64,000 nt of DNA from Tetradesmus obliquus (GCA_030272155.1 CP126191.1:2750501-2814500); one strand, 5' to 3'; numbered from the stretch's first letter, positions 11,069 to 23,224 are shown. Numbers and translations are program-made. The notes: generated from the letters alone by a model not told the origin.

Positions 11069-12098
11069 CAGTCGCGCTACCTGAACAGCATGACGTACCT
11101 CAACCGCCGCAGCAACGACCGCTGGACCAGCAGCGACACGGAGCTGTTCTACAAGGCGCTGACCATCTTCGGCACAGACTTCACAGCCATCGCCAAGCTC
11201 TTCCCGGGCAGGGACAGGTGCGGTTTGCGGAGAAAGATGATGGTGAGACTTGTCCACCGGCAGTTCTTATGTTTCTTTGTGGTTGCATCATGTGTACAGC
11301 ACAGGCCAAGCTCTTCCCGGACAGGGACAGGTGCGGCACACATGGGTCCTTGGGTCTGGTGGGATGTACTGCTGTCCTGCTTGCATGCGATATGTCTGTG
11401 GACACAGTGCACCATGCACGTGACGAGCAGACTTGCAGCATTGTTCTGGAACTCTGATAGCATCTGCCTCATACAGACTTGCGGGCGCCACATGCAGATC
11501 AGCAAGTTCAAAAAGGAGCTACCTGAGCCTGTTGTGCACCTTCTTTCTCCCTGAGCTTGCTGCCTCTCATCCTCCAACAGCTGATCGACGACATGTGATC
11601 CAACCCATCTTCCACCCCTGCTGCAGGCGCCACATGAAGACCAAGTTCAACAAGGAGTCGCGGCTGCACCTGGTGCGCATCAACAAGGCCATGGCCGGCA
11701 ACGACCTGGACGCACAGGAGATGGCAGACCTGTCGGCAGCAGTGCAGGCGGCAGTGGACAATGAGAATGAGGCCGAGGACGAACCCGCTGCTGCTGCTGC
11801 TGGGGGTGGGAGTGCGGCAAGTGGGGGTGCAGCCAGTGGGGGTGGTGAGGCGAGTGGGGATGTACGGCAGGGCAGCGGTGGCAGTCAGGGGCAGGCAGGG
11901 GAGTGGGAGCGGGCGGGGAGTAGGGAAGGGAGCGTGGGTCGGCAGCAGCAGCAGCAGCAAGGGCGGGATGGAGGGGCAGAGGAGGATGAGGGTGAAGAGG
12001 CGGCGGCAGCAGCAGCTGATGTCGGGCAGCATGAGGATGGGTATGGTGCTGAGCCGGGGTACGGGTATGACGATGATGAGTACTCAGTAGGCTGGTAG
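7473..12098 (+). CDS. BDP1: TFIIIB subunit BDP1 (B'') homolog, SANT domain
   Basis: Exons 7473-9947, 10250-10720, 11072-11217 and 11627-12098 close in phase to 1187 residues starting MNFDLNELDKL. About the first 825 residues are low complexity: poly-Ala and poly-Gln from CAG/GCA runs, basic patches, an AT-hook (KRGRPPGSGSK, near residue 560) and an acidic stretch EEQEEEEEEEGG. Exons 3 and 4 join to a SANT/Myb domain around residues 999-1055: NDRWTSSDTELFYKAL, FGTDFTAIAKLFPGRDR, then HMKTKFNKESRLHL. This is the signature of BDP1, which with TBP and BRF1 recruits RNA polymerase III. The split Arg codon at the exon 3/4 junction restores RDRRHMK. The C-terminus is acidic and Gly/Tyr rich. The AT-hook is unusual for BDP1. 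The exact start could be upstream. Confidence 0.85.
10074..10290 (+). repeat. Three-copy array of BDP1 exon 2 start
   Basis: The acceptor and exon start encoding MEHWSIRN occur near 10077, at 10163 and at the chosen exon start 10250, spaced about 84-87 bp. The middle copy has a clean acceptor (TTTCCACACAG) and stays open in frame for 87 nt to the real exon, so its use would add 29 residues. Confidence 0.85.
11190..11521 (+). repeat. Partial copies of both exon edges in BDP1 intron 3
   Basis: The end of exon 3 with its donor (GCCAAGCTCTTCCCGGGCAG, 11190-11222) recurs at 11306-11337. A copy of the start of exon 4 (GCGCCACATG then AAGTTCAA and AAGGAG) occurs at 11487-11520, before the real exon 4 at 11627. 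The intron thus carries a copy of each flanking exon edge. Confidence 0.8.
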
Positions 12099-12911
12099 GG
12101 TGCCAGGTTGCCAGACAGGCCAACTGTTGGTCACAGATCCGTGAGAGAGTAATTCTGCCAGAATTGACAGTGTCAAACTCTGCTACGGCACCAGTAGCAG
12201 GTTCTTGCAAGACACTTGGGCAGCTTGTTATGTTATTGCAAACTGTATTGTCGTGCCTGCAAATTTCAAACAGCTTGGTGTCTCCATCCTTTGCCAGGTT
12301 GGCGTATCTATCCTTTCGAATTCAAACGCAAGTTGCCATGGCTGTGCACGTCTGCACAGTACGTTGACCGTGAGCGCTGCGAGCTGCCATGCGCGGCTGT
12401 GTCTGCGGGTAACATTGAAGCGATCAACGTGGCGAAGTTTCTTGGCTGCGTTGACTGGCATGCCAGTGGTAGCTTTTCGGGCGTCTGCAGGAAGTTCGTA
12501 GTTGACCGGGAGCTGCTGGTTACGCTGGATACAAGGGTTCAACAGCCTGATTGTACAATCAAAGCTTGAGAAATGCCATCGAGGCAGGCAACGCACGGTC
12601 GGTCGCCCAGCTACGTGCCACCCTCATCATTCAGGTGGCTGACTCAGCTGTCACCGACTCTAACCATCGCGAAACCTACGCATAACACAATCCAGTCCCC
12701 TATATAGTTTTTGTCTTTGCTGCTGGACTGATTGTAAACAACAAGCACCTCTGATGGCCAAACCAGCAGCAGCAGCTACTCAAACCTTTCAAGGACCACT
12801 CCGCTCTCTGTCGAGGCGGAGAAAAGGGCAGACGCGTGCCCTCAAACCTCCAGTCATTTGATCCCTTTACTTCACACGGACTAATACCACTACCAGGCTT
12901 GAACATCAACC
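12099..12911 (+). other. Intergenic, BDP1 3' UTR and malic enzyme upstream region
   Basis: No exon is supported. A TGTAA at 12733-12737 may be the BDP1 poly(A) signal, although it is 635 nt after the stop. The malic enzyme promoter should also lie here. Confidence 0.45.
12701..12707 (+). promoter_or_regulatory. TATA-like element upstream of malic enzyme
   Basis: TATATAG follows CCAGTCCCC about 205 bp before the malic enzyme start codon. Position and sequence suit a core promoter, but this is a single weak motif. Confidence 0.3.
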
Positions 12912-15900
12912 ATGGCTACAGCTACGCTCACCCTGTCCAGGTCCTCCTTGGACCTTGCCGATGCCCGCTTCAAGAGCCTGAAGGGGCCAATCGATGCAGA
13001 CCTGATGTGGGAGGTCTTCTGTGGCATTCCTGAGGGTATTGACAGGTACCTGGTGCTCAGGGACCTGCTCACAGTCGCGCCCAAGGTGTACTATCAGCTG
13101 CTGCTGCGCCACACTGAGACCATCCTGCCATTCATCTACACGGTGAGAACACGTAGCATAGAAGCAGTCTGCAGCTGGCTGTCGTTGAGCTGCGTTGGAA
13201 ACCGAATGTTGCCGACGTGGCAATAGTTGAAGCACCTGGCACAACCACCGTAGCCACGCAGCTAAGGGGTCCCTGGATACTCGACGGAACGGCAAGGCAA
13301 AAGCAGAAATATAATTTTTAAAACAATCAAAAACACTTCACCTTTTGCTTTTTGCGAACAGTGACAGTCATTTTGACGCCTTGCACCGCACTGAGACTCA
13401 GCGAGTGCAGCTTCACAGCAACTAGTCCCTCAGCCTCCCAGGACAAGTCATACCTGGTGGCAACAGAGCATTGCAACAGCGATTGGAGCTTAATGTATAC
13501 ATCAATACCAATGTATTTGAGGCATTAGCAGCATGTGCCTCGGCTGTGCAGCACCTGTTTACCCTGGTGCTGCACTGCAGGAGACACTGCTGCTTCGCTT
13601 GCAGTCCTACATACAGGACAGCCAAGGCACATGCTGCTAATGCCTCAAATACATTGGTATTGATGTATAAATAAAGCTCCAATCGCTGTTGCAATGCTCT
13701 GTTGCCACCAGGTATGACTTGTCCTGGGAGGCTGAGGGACTGATTGCTGTGAAGCTGCACTCGCTGAGTCTCAGTGCGGTGCAAGGCGTCAAAATGACTG
13801 TCACTGTTCGCAAAAAGCAAAACGTGAAGTGTTTTTGATTGTTTTAAAAATTATATTTCTGCTTTTGCCTTGCCGTTCCGTCGAGCATCCAGGGACCCCT
13901 TAGCTGCGTGGCTACGGTGGTTGTGCCAGGTGCATAGTTGAACTTCCGCGCTGACCTGGTGACACGCCACCACACAACCTCCGATCGTGTTCTGTCTGCT
14001 TCCTACAGCCCACTGTTGGCGAGGCTTGCGAGAGATACCACCAGCTGCCGCTCAAGACGCGTGGGCTGTACCTCACGCTGCATGACAGGGGCAACATCCT
14101 CAACAAGCTCCAGGTGCGTGCATTCAGGTTCAACGGAGCTAATTTAAACATCGAACTCGCTTGCCGCAATTATCAAGAAGCAGCTGTCTTGCTATTGAAG
14201 ACAAGTAGGGTGCTCAGGCTGTGCTGCGTGCTGCCTGCTGCAGGCGTGGCCCACCCAGGACATCAAAGTGACCGTCATCACTGATGGGGAGCGCATCCTG
14301 GGCCTGGGTGAGTGGGTTGGTTTATTATCATTTTTTGGTTTTGAATTGAATTGAAATTTGGAGTTACGGTGATTGGTGATAGCAGCAGTTCAGCAGAACC
14401 ACCACATCGGCAGCTGCCCATGGCATTGGTTGAATAACATTGTACAAGCCTGCTGTGCGCTGCGTGCGTGTTGTCCTGCAGGCGACCTTGGCGCCAACGG
14501 CATGGGCATCAGTGAGGGCAAGATCACGCTCTACACAGCAGCAGCGGGCGTGGACCCGCAGCAGGTGAGGCATCACATACAGCAGCGATAAGCTGTTGCC
14601 TGTGCTGACTAGGGAAGTCACCATATCTGTTGTGCATGTAGACGGCTGCTTTTGGACCACTCGGTGTTGGGAAATTGTCCAAGCAGCAGTGCTCAGGCCC
14701 TGCCCCATATGAACTGCAATTATGGTACCCTGTACAGCTCCACAACCTGCCCCACATGCTGAGCTGCACGCCGTCTGGTCTTTCACGCTGCTGCTGCTGC
14801 TGCTGCTGCCGCTGCTGCTGCTGCCTTTGTCGCTGCAGTGCCTGCCCATCTGCGTTGACGCGGGCACCAACAACCCCAAGCTGCTGGCAGACCCGGACTA
14901 CCGCGGCATCAAGGCGCCACGCCTCACCGGTGCGTGAGCACACAATCAACCATTCATTTGAAGCTGCTGTGTGGCTGTTGCTTTAACTGCTTCCACACCA
15001 CGATGGGCCCCCTCATGTGATGAATGAGGTCATGAGCACCAGGATGCCTCATCTACTGTAGCTGCAGGTGCCACCACATGAGGCTCTGACCATGCTGCTC
15101 TGCAACTACAAGAACATCGCCTGCTGCTCACTTGCACCACATGCTGGTTGCACCTGTCCCTTGCAGGCGCTGAGTTTGACGGCTTCATGGCTGAGGTGAT
15201 GGAGGGCCTGCGTGCCTGGCGGCCGCACCTGCTGGTGCAGTTTGAGGACTTTGGCAACAATAATGCTTTCAGGCTGCTGGAGGCATGGCGGCACAAGATG
15301 TGTGCCTTCAACGACGACATCCAGGTGCTGCTGCTGCTGCTGTCGTTGTGATGCTGTTGTGAATGTTGGTGCGGCGTTGCAGGAGTGCATGTACGTGTGT
15401 GGCGATGCAGAGGTTAGAGGGTAGAAGGTGGCTGTTGATGGACCTGTGCTGTGCACCTTTGTACACTTGCACCAGCCAATCGAAGGGACATTGTCTCTTT
15501 GCTGCTGTCTTGTAGTGTGTTGAGGCTGGCAGGGAGGCACAGGCAAGGGTGCTTACTCCACCCATGATGCGCTACAAAGAGCAACACAGCTAGGAAAGGC
15601 TGTTACTACCACACCCTCTTCACTTGCAACTGCTCACATGCTGCTGCTGCTGCTGCCGCTGCTGCTGCTGCAGGGCACCGCGTGCATCACACTGGCCGGC
15701 CTGCTGTCTGCGGTGCGCGCCACCGGCAAGCCGCTGCAGCAGCACAGGCTGCTGTTCCTGGGGGCAGGCGAGGCAGGCACAGGCATAGGGGAGCTGGTGG
15801 CACAGTACCTGCACCTGAGGCACGGCCTGAGCCTGGTGAGGCGTGTGTTATATGATATATGTTACTAACACATTTGTAACAGATTTTGTCCTGAAATGAT

Positions 15901-18109
15901 TGTGAGCCTGGTGAGGCACTGTAGCACAGTGCAGCACATACAAACAGGTGCCTGCGCACCCGCCCTTCAGACATAAGTGCAGCATGTGATCCGTTCAATC
16001 GACTGGTGCAGCTCCTCTGGCAGCTGGTGTGGGCATGGTATAGTGGCCCACTCGCACCAAAGCTTGTGCCACTGAATGCGGTGGCAGCAAAATGTGCGTG
16101 TCATGCAGGGCTTTGATCCATACAATATGTGTGCATGGGCATGCTTTGGATGCGTAGCAGCATTTAATAAGTCAGGCAAAACGCTGACATTTGTGCATGT
16201 GCATGTGCATGTGCTTGTTACCGCGTGCCTGCAGGAGGAGGGCCGCCAGCGCTGCTTCTTCCTGGACAGCAAGGTGAGGCTTGCACAGCCAGTGCATCAC
16301 AGGGCTGAACAGATGGCACTGTACTACAGCACAGCTGTGCTGTGCAATGTTGTGCAGTGTTGTGCTGTATGAATGTATTGTGCTGTGGTGCCAGCTGGAT
16401 GTCACGGAGGCATTGCATGGCAGCTCTGCAAGCTGGAAGCTGGCTCTACGTTGTTACAGGCAGCACATATATGTACCTGAGACACACAAGTGTCCATCTG
16501 CTGGCACGCTGACTCTGCCCACCTGCCGCTCCCTCTCACACCATCCCACCATTGTCAGGGCTTAGTCTGCAGTTCCCGCAGCACATACTGTGTACGTATT
16601 TACCTTACAGGGTGTTCACCTGCTGACACGCTTACTCTGCGCATCTGCCGCTCCTTCTCACCCCACCACACCACCACCAGGGTCTGGTGTGCAGCTCCCG
16701 CAGCAACCTGCAGCACCACAAGCAGCCCTTTGCACAGGATGTGCCATTCTGCCCCGACCTCAAGTCCGCCATCACAGCCCTAAAGCCCACAGCGCTCATT
16801 GGCGTTTCCACTATTGCCAAGGCCTTTAATCAAGAGGTGGTGGGGGCGATGTGTGGCTTGGCTGAGCGCCCGATCATCTTCCCGCTGAGCAACCCCACCA
16901 GCAAGAGCGAGTGCAGCTCTGAGGACGCCTTCAGGTGGGTGGTGTGCTGTGGTGGGGTTTCAGTATGTTTGAAAATGGTTGCTTGGGCTTGATGTACTTG
17001 CGGCTTAATGCAAGCAGGCTGTACAGCTTTGAGCAGAGCTTCTTGTGGGCTTTGGTTGCTGGCTTCGGTGTATCTGTGTGTGAGCATGGTATGGAGCAAC
17101 ACTGCCTCACGCCCAACAGATAGATTCGCAATGTCTTTGCCGATTGCAAGATATCTTGCTGCCGTAATCACAAGTGACCCGTCGCATGTGCTGCTACTGC
17201 TGCTGTGTCACCAGGTGGTCATTCGGCAGGGTGCTGTTCGCCAGTGGCTCTCCCTTCACCCCGCTGCATGACGCGGCTGGCGCGCACCTGCTGACTGCAC
17301 TGCTGCTGTTTCTGCTGCTGCTGCAGGTGGAGCAACGGCAAGGTGCTGTTTGCCAGTGGCTCGCCCTTCGCCCCGCTGCATGGCGCGGCCGGAGCGCTGC
17401 ACCACCCCGCGCAGGCCAACAACGCGTACATCTTCCCTGCAGTGGGCTTTGCTGCTGTGCTGACGCAGAGCAGGGAGATCACCGATGAGATGTTTGTGCT
17501 GGCAGCAGGTGCGCTGGTCAAAGCCATGCTGTGGTGGTCGATTGGGTTTATGTAGCTGCTGGGGCAGCCCACCTGTAAGTGGAGGATTGAACTAGTTGTG
17601 CAGGATTTCATTACGAGGGTGCTTCTCAGCATTTGAATTCAGCTGAGCACCCGTAGCTGGTTGAGACACTTGCTGTACGCATGTTCTGAAGACTGGCACT
17701 GCTGCTGCTGCTGCTGCTGCTGCAGAGGAGCTGTCAAAGATGACAGACATGCAGGAGCTGGAGCGGGGCAGGTGAGGGCACTACTGCAGCAGGCCAGCCA
17801 ACGCACACATGCTCAAAGCTTGCCATGCAGTTGTGATGTTGCTGTCAGCATAACCCACTGCAGCTCTGGTATTCTGTGTGAGGTGCACATTCTCACTGAC
17901 ACCTGACTCTGTGCTTACCACCACCACCTGCTGCTGCTGGGGCCAGGCTGTTCCCTCCCTTCCAGCGCATTAGGGCCATCAGCAAGGTGCTGGCTGGCCG
18001 TGTGGCACAGCACATGGTGGCTGCGGGGCTGGGGGCGCTGCCTGGCGACTTCACTGGAGACTGGGAGGCCTATGTGGCTGACAGGATGTGGCACCACGAC
18101 CACATGTAG
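12912..18109 (+). CDS. Malic enzyme (NAD(P)-dependent, decarboxylating)
   Basis: Twelve exons close in phase to 525 residues: 12912-13142, 14009-14113, 14244-14307, 14482-14564, 14839-14929, 15167-15324, 15674-15835, 16235-16273, 16681-16934, 17327-17508, 17726-17771, 17947-18109. Malic enzymes convert malate to pyruvate, CO2 and NAD(P)H. The catalytic Tyr is in [16 protein letters not shown], the dinucleotide-adjacent motif is [18 protein letters not shown], the catalytic Lys is in [11 protein letters not shown], the metal ligands are in [11 protein letters not shown] and FNDDIQ, the Rossmann loop is [14 protein letters not shown], and [16 protein letters not shown] and [13 protein letters not shown] follow. 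The N-terminus lacks the usual GLRGLLPP region and has no clear transit peptide, so the product is probably cytosolic or a further 5' exon is missing. NAD versus NADP preference cannot be read. Intron 1 carries a foldback transposon and the last exon is repeated four more times downstream. Confidence 0.95.
13232..13933. mobile_element. Foldback MITE, Mutator-like (9-bp target duplication)
   Basis: Two 316-bp arms (13232-13547 and 13618-13933) are inverted copies with roughly seven visible mismatches, around a 70-bp loop. The ends read GCACCTGGCACAACCACCG. The element is flanked on both sides by ATAGTTGAA (13223-13231 and 13934-13942), a perfect 9-bp target site duplication as made by Mutator-like elements. 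It carries no coding capacity. It sits in malic enzyme intron 1, which would be about 155 bp without it. Confidence 0.92.
16497..16710 (+). repeat. Tandem duplication at malic enzyme exon 9 start
   Basis: A unit of about 120 bp occurs twice: CTGCTGRCACGC, CACCTGCCGCTCC or CATCTGCCGCTCC, a pyrimidine-rich stretch, an AG acceptor and the exon start (GGCTTAGTCTGCAGTTCCCG, then GGTCTGGTGTGCAGCTCCCG). The second copy is the real exon at 16681; the offset is 122 nt, so the first acceptor would shift the frame. Confidence 0.85.
17213..17403 (+). repeat. Tandem copy of malic enzyme exon 10 start
   Basis: Bases 17214-17290 repeat the start of exon 10 (17327-17403), with the acceptor CAG and an open frame reading [20 protein letters not shown] against [20 protein letters not shown]. 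Offset is about 112 bp. The copy is more diverged than most in this window. Confidence 0.85.
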
Positions 18110-18641
18110 AGTGGCGTGCATGTGCTCTCGTGTTGCGGTGCACATGGTGGCTGCGGGGCTGGGAACGCTGCCAGGGGACTTCAGTGGAGACTGGGAGGCC
18201 TATGTGGCTGACAGGATGTGGCACCACGACCACATGTAGGGTGGTGTGCACATGCGCAGCTCTACAAGTTGCGGCGCACATGGCGGCTGCAGGGCTGGGG
18301 GCGCTGCCAGGGGACTTCACAGGGGACTGGGAGGTCTTTGTGGCTGACAGGATGTGGCATTACGACCACATGTAAAGTGGTGTGCACATGCGCAGCTCTA
18401 CGCGTTGCTTTGCACATCGTTGCTGCGGGGCTGGGGGCGCTGCCAGCTGACTTCAGTGGAGACTGGGAAGCCTATGTGGCTGACAGGATGTGGCACTACG
18501 ACCACATGTGAAGTGGCGTGCATGTGCTCTCGTGTTGCTTTGCACATGGTGGCTGCGGGGCTGGGGGCGCTGCCAGGGGACTTCAGTGGAGACTGGGAGG
18601 CCTATGTGGCTGACAAGGTGTGGCACTACGACCACATGTGA
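17999..18641 (+). repeat. Five-copy array of the malic enzyme terminal exon
   Basis: The last 110 bp of the final exon, including stop, are followed by four more copies ending at 18239, 18375, 18511 and 18641 (periods 130-136 bp). Every copy keeps an open frame of the form [20 protein letters not shown] then ADRMWHYDHM and its own stop (TAG, TAG, TAA, TGA, TGA). Differences are mostly silent or conservative. The third copy's stop overlaps a TGTAA signal (18371-18375). Confidence 0.93.
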
Positions 18642-21404
18642 AGTGTTTGCATTCAATGCAAGTTGGTGTGGTGACATGGGATAAGCAAGCTGCACAGAGC
18701 AGTGGGAGTGTGGAGTGGAATGGTTGAGCTGCAGCAGGTGTATGCGTGGTGTGCTTGAGATGCAGCATGTACGACAGAGGGCTGGCACAGTGTGTGCGGC
18801 GCTACGTGGCTGTCCCATCGGCAGCATCAGCTGAGGTCACCACCCGGGTCGAGGCGAGGAGATGTTTGGTAGTTTGAGGGCAGGAGGTGCACAGCAAGGA
18901 AAGGCAGAGGCGAAGAAGGCCACGAGCTGAATGGCTGCTGCGGAGTGCAGAGCTTGCAGAGCGACACAGGGCGTATTTTGGAAGGAGCAGGCAGGGGACA
19001 TGTTATGTGAGGGTTTCGTTCCAGTGTGTTATGTGCTTGTGAGAGGTCAGGGGTGTAGCAACATGTATTGTGTTCACCGAATCAGGTCAAGTGTCGGATG
19101 TGGGCGCTGCGTGCTCCCTGCTTGCAACGCACTGAGGGGCTGCTGCTGTGTGCTGTGGTTCGGCAACAGTGATCTGGTTTGCTGCTGACTATTCAGCGAA
19201 CTCCACTTCAGGGCTATGTTTTTTGAGTCAGTTGGGATTTGGATTTACACAATGCTACCTGTGCCATACGTAGTGGTAAACGTGGCGGCAATGCCGCTGC
19301 TGCGCTGCATTGCCAAGCTGTGCAGTGTGGGAGCCTCTGTGACTGCTGGGTCCACTGCAGCCGTTTTCTGCGTGGGCTAGTGCCATCCTTTGTTCTCGTG
19401 AGTACAATGATCAATGCAAACTTCCCCGTGCAGTTCCAGGGTCGTCTAGGAGGGGCCTTGCCAGCAATTGTGGCGTCAGTTTTGGCATTGGACCGCAGTT
19501 GGTGGAGTTGATATGCTTTTGTGCAGCTTGCTGTATTTTGATCCTAGCCGTTGCACCAGCAGGGTTTTTCCACCAGCAATTTGAATCAGGCTTCTACAAC
19601 TGTTGGTCCTGCTGTGCATGTTGTTTGTGTTTCAGCTGCCCAATTTTGTGCAGGGCTGCATATCCATGTAGAATGACGAAATCTAGACAAAGCTAGGATG
19701 CCGAAGCACGCTGGTCATGCACAGCTGCGCACCTTCAAGCAATGCTGAATGTGTTAGGTGAGCTCAGGCTCTGTGCTGTATTGTTTGCAGACGGGTATTG
19801 TAAGCATGCTGCTGCGGCAGCTTGCACGTTGAACTGTGAAAAATATTTGGCCAAACCAGGCTGTGCATGCGCTGCTGCTGGCCTGACAGGTGACGTGGGC
19901 TGCTCACAGCTGCTGACCTGCTGAAGTTGCCAGAGTTGTGCTGAGGAGTTTGTGCGTTGGTAACATGTCAGCTGGCCCGCAACCGTGGCAGGTATTTTGG
20001 CTGCAAATCCTAGCAATTTTCGGACGGTGCGCTTGTGTAAACTTCAAGTTGCTATTGAACGTCAAAACAGCAATGCCAACAGCCCCGCGCCCCACGACAG
20101 AGGCGCAAGGCAACACTCAACCACCATCTCACAACATATCGATAGGCTCGCCGCCGGCGCCATTTGAACGGAACTCCTGCAACCGGATAAATGACCCTGG
20201 GAATATTGGGCAAGAGCACATCGCCGCTTGTACATACACAAGCTATACACGCTATATAGAAATCATGCTGCTGGTGCAACAACATCGCAGACGCGTCACA
20301 GTCAGTACCAGGACACACGCTGCAGGCGGCATTTGCATGCAGCGAAAGGCGGTAGTGAAGAGCCACTGGCATCAACCTGCAGTAATTGCTACCAGCTGGT
20401 GCAGCACTGTCATCATGTAAAAGCACCTGCTGGCAACCCAGCGCTGGCTAGCCTTACAGGAGCAAGCTTGTGCTAGAATGCTGGCAGACCTCAAACAACC
20501 CAGTCAAGCTTGCATCTGCACATCGGCGGCCAACACGGCTTGGCTTGCAGACATCTCAGATGTTGCGCACAACCCTGAACAGCTTTATGCTTAGCCCAGG
20601 CCAACAAATCAATGAATTAAATCCATGCCAGGGATCTGCGCAAGCTGCATAAGTATCGCTGCTGTACATATACTTAATGCTGCCTGTCCCGCAAACCAAG
20701 CATACTGCACACTCTGTACATAGCAAGCTTCAACTGCACAGTGCTCAAAGCACAGGCACAGGTGAATGCATCTCTTGTGCATAGCCAGATCATCAGGACA
20801 TCTGGGCACACAGCGCACACCAGTGCACCCCTGTACAGCTTAAGAATGAAATAGGGTTTGATTGTTGAGCACCTGTGCTCATGCTGGCATCCATGCTGCC
20901 TGACCTAAGCTGGCAGCAGAGAGACACATCGATCCCACAAACCACAAATCAATCACGTGATGCAGCCGACGCAAATCAGCGCCAAGCGCCATCACCGTCA
21001 TAACTACCAGCCGTCAAGCATCACCCTGTGCAGCCCAGCTGCTGCACTGCTGCTGGCAACCAGCACCTGCCCACATCCACCTCTATTTTATTTGAGCGCC
21101 TGCCGGCCTCCCAAGCACAAGTACACACAACTCGCACCAGCACCCTGTCTATGATACTCTGTATGTGATCTAATTATGATCTCAAAATGGCAAGCATTGC
21201 AGCTATCAAAGCGCGGCTGTAGGGCGCTGCTGGTATGCCAGGCAGCGCCGCCGTGCCTCTTTCTCACTGCTGCAACTGCAAATGTGTCACGCACACACAG
21301 AACAGCTGCTGCTGCGCCTGCGGCAGCTGATGCCGGCACGTCCCCCAAAATTGCAGTATAGGATGCGGGCGCTGTGGTCACGGCCGTGCTGCAAAACCTT
21401 GATA

Positions 21405-21452
<48 letters not shown>

Positions 21453-21508
21453 AGCTGTTGCCGCCTGCTGCAGTCTGCTGCAGCTGCTAGCAGCCGTTGG
21501 CCTGCAGC
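18642..21508. other. Intergenic, convergent malic enzyme and BTB gene ends
   Basis: I find no exon with conserved residues on either strand in this 2.9 kb. Possible poly(A) signals are TGTAA at 19799-19803 (plus) and its complement TTACA at 20454-20458 (minus). A GCT16 microsatellite lies at its right end. Confidence 0.5.
21405..21452 (+). repeat. (GCT)16 microsatellite
   Basis: A pure GCT run of about 48 bp lies just downstream of the BTB gene stop codon; it reads AGC on the gene strand and is not within the reconstructed coding sequence. Confidence 0.95.
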
Positions 21509-23189
21509 TCAGCAGCAGCTGTAGAGGTGGCAGGACAGCAGCAGCTGCTGCTTGTCTGTCATGAACTTGGCCCAGAGGCTGGAGTCTGCGTACACCTCTG
21601 GCCCGAAGAAGTCATCCCAGCTGGCATTTATGCACGCAACAGGATGGCAGGACAGCGGCAGCAGCAGCAGCAGCAGCAGCAGCAAAGAGCGGTGAGTGAC
21701 GGTGATGTGCATGTGAGGCAGCTGACACAGGCCTACCTAGAGTCATGTGCAACTGGTCAACAGAAGAATCACTCATTGAGCTTACACGATTCACATAGTC
21801 AAGCTCTGGCTGAAGTTGCATTTCCCTTCACTCAAGCACACATGCGTCATAGTGGGCGGCTGGCTGTTGACATCGGAAAGATGCTGAAACCAGACTGCTC
21901 AGTGCAGGCACTCACCCCCAGCAAGTGCCAGCCTTGATTATCACCTGCAATGCAGCACACAGCCATTCAGAAGCAAATTGCAGCACACCCCATGCAGCAC
22001 GTCAGACAAGCCAGTGAGTGGGCCACCAGCATATTCAAACATCTCGCTGGGCAGCTGGAGGCACAGTCGGCGGACTGCAATGATAGCAGGAACAGCAAGG
22101 TGACAGTTTACATCATTGCACAGCAACACCAAGCAGCCCCTTCAGCATGCCATGCCTGGCATGGTCCGGCATGTTGTGCGCAGTGCAAAAGTCACAAGTG
22201 CACGCTGCCGGCTCTGTCGGGTTCTGAGGCTGTGCCACTGTGCCTGGTGCACTTACTATGCCCTTGCTGCCTATGTCCATGTCCAGTGCATGCAGTGCAG
22301 TGCCTGTGCAGTGCAGTGTGTGTACAATGCTGTGCCACTGCTGCAGGCTGCCCCACTGTGCATGGGTCACTCACCGGGCCCTCGCTGCTGGTGGGGTCCT
22401 CCTCGTGCAGCAGGAAGTCCCAGGTGGCAATGTCAAAGTCCACCTGCATGCACAGCACAGCACAGCACAAACCAGCACAGCACACAGCATACAGCACAGC
22501 ACAGAAGAGCTGGTCAAAGCGCTGTAGCACTGAAGCACAGCACTGAAGCACAACACAGCACTGAGCACAGCCCCTCCTGCACCTTGCCTGCATCACACAG
22601 CGGCAGCGACCCCTCACCCTCCAGTTACTACAGCACAGCCCATTTAAAAGGGTTAAGACTTCTCTCTTGCGCACCTGCACCATGGCGGCGTCGCCCAGCG
22701 GCAGCGGCCCCTCGCCCTCCAGCTCTATGCCCCAGCACAGCCCCACGTGGATGTTCATGTCGTGGGGTGAGCCCGGGTCGGGCGGCTTCACAGTGAGCTT
22801 CAGCCGCCACGTGAAGCCGTTGTAGAAGTGGCCGCTGCAATGCACATTGGGAGGTGACAGAACATGAAAATGTTGCAGGCAGAACAGGCGTTGGGTCGAA
22901 ATAACCAGTGACGATGAAAGGAGAGCTTGCTGCGCAGCCACGTGAAGCTGTTGTAGAAGTGGCTGCTGCAACAAAGTGACACACACGTCGAGAGACAATC
23001 AGATACGCGAGTTACTTGAGCCAGGTGGTCACATACCGTACAGTCGTTGCCGTGACAGGAGCTTTTCGAATCAAAGTCTGGAGCGGACTAACCAACTCGG
23101 CCACATCACCAAAGATATAGGGCTGCAGGGGCCGATGCATTAAAAAAGTGACAAGCTTGCTGAGCTTGCTGGAAAAGGGCTCCGTGCAG

Positions 23190-23224
<35 letters not shown>

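Noticed and set aside
18780..18930. Apparent continuation of a gene after the malic enzyme repeats
   Set aside because: No frame carries conserved residues or a closing splice pattern; treated as 3' flank.
21945..22097. Possible extra BTB exon on the minus strand (reading LQLPSEMFEYAGG)
   Set aside because: It has a good acceptor at 22074, but the attractive reading frame does not match the phase of exons 7 and 8, which already join correctly without it.
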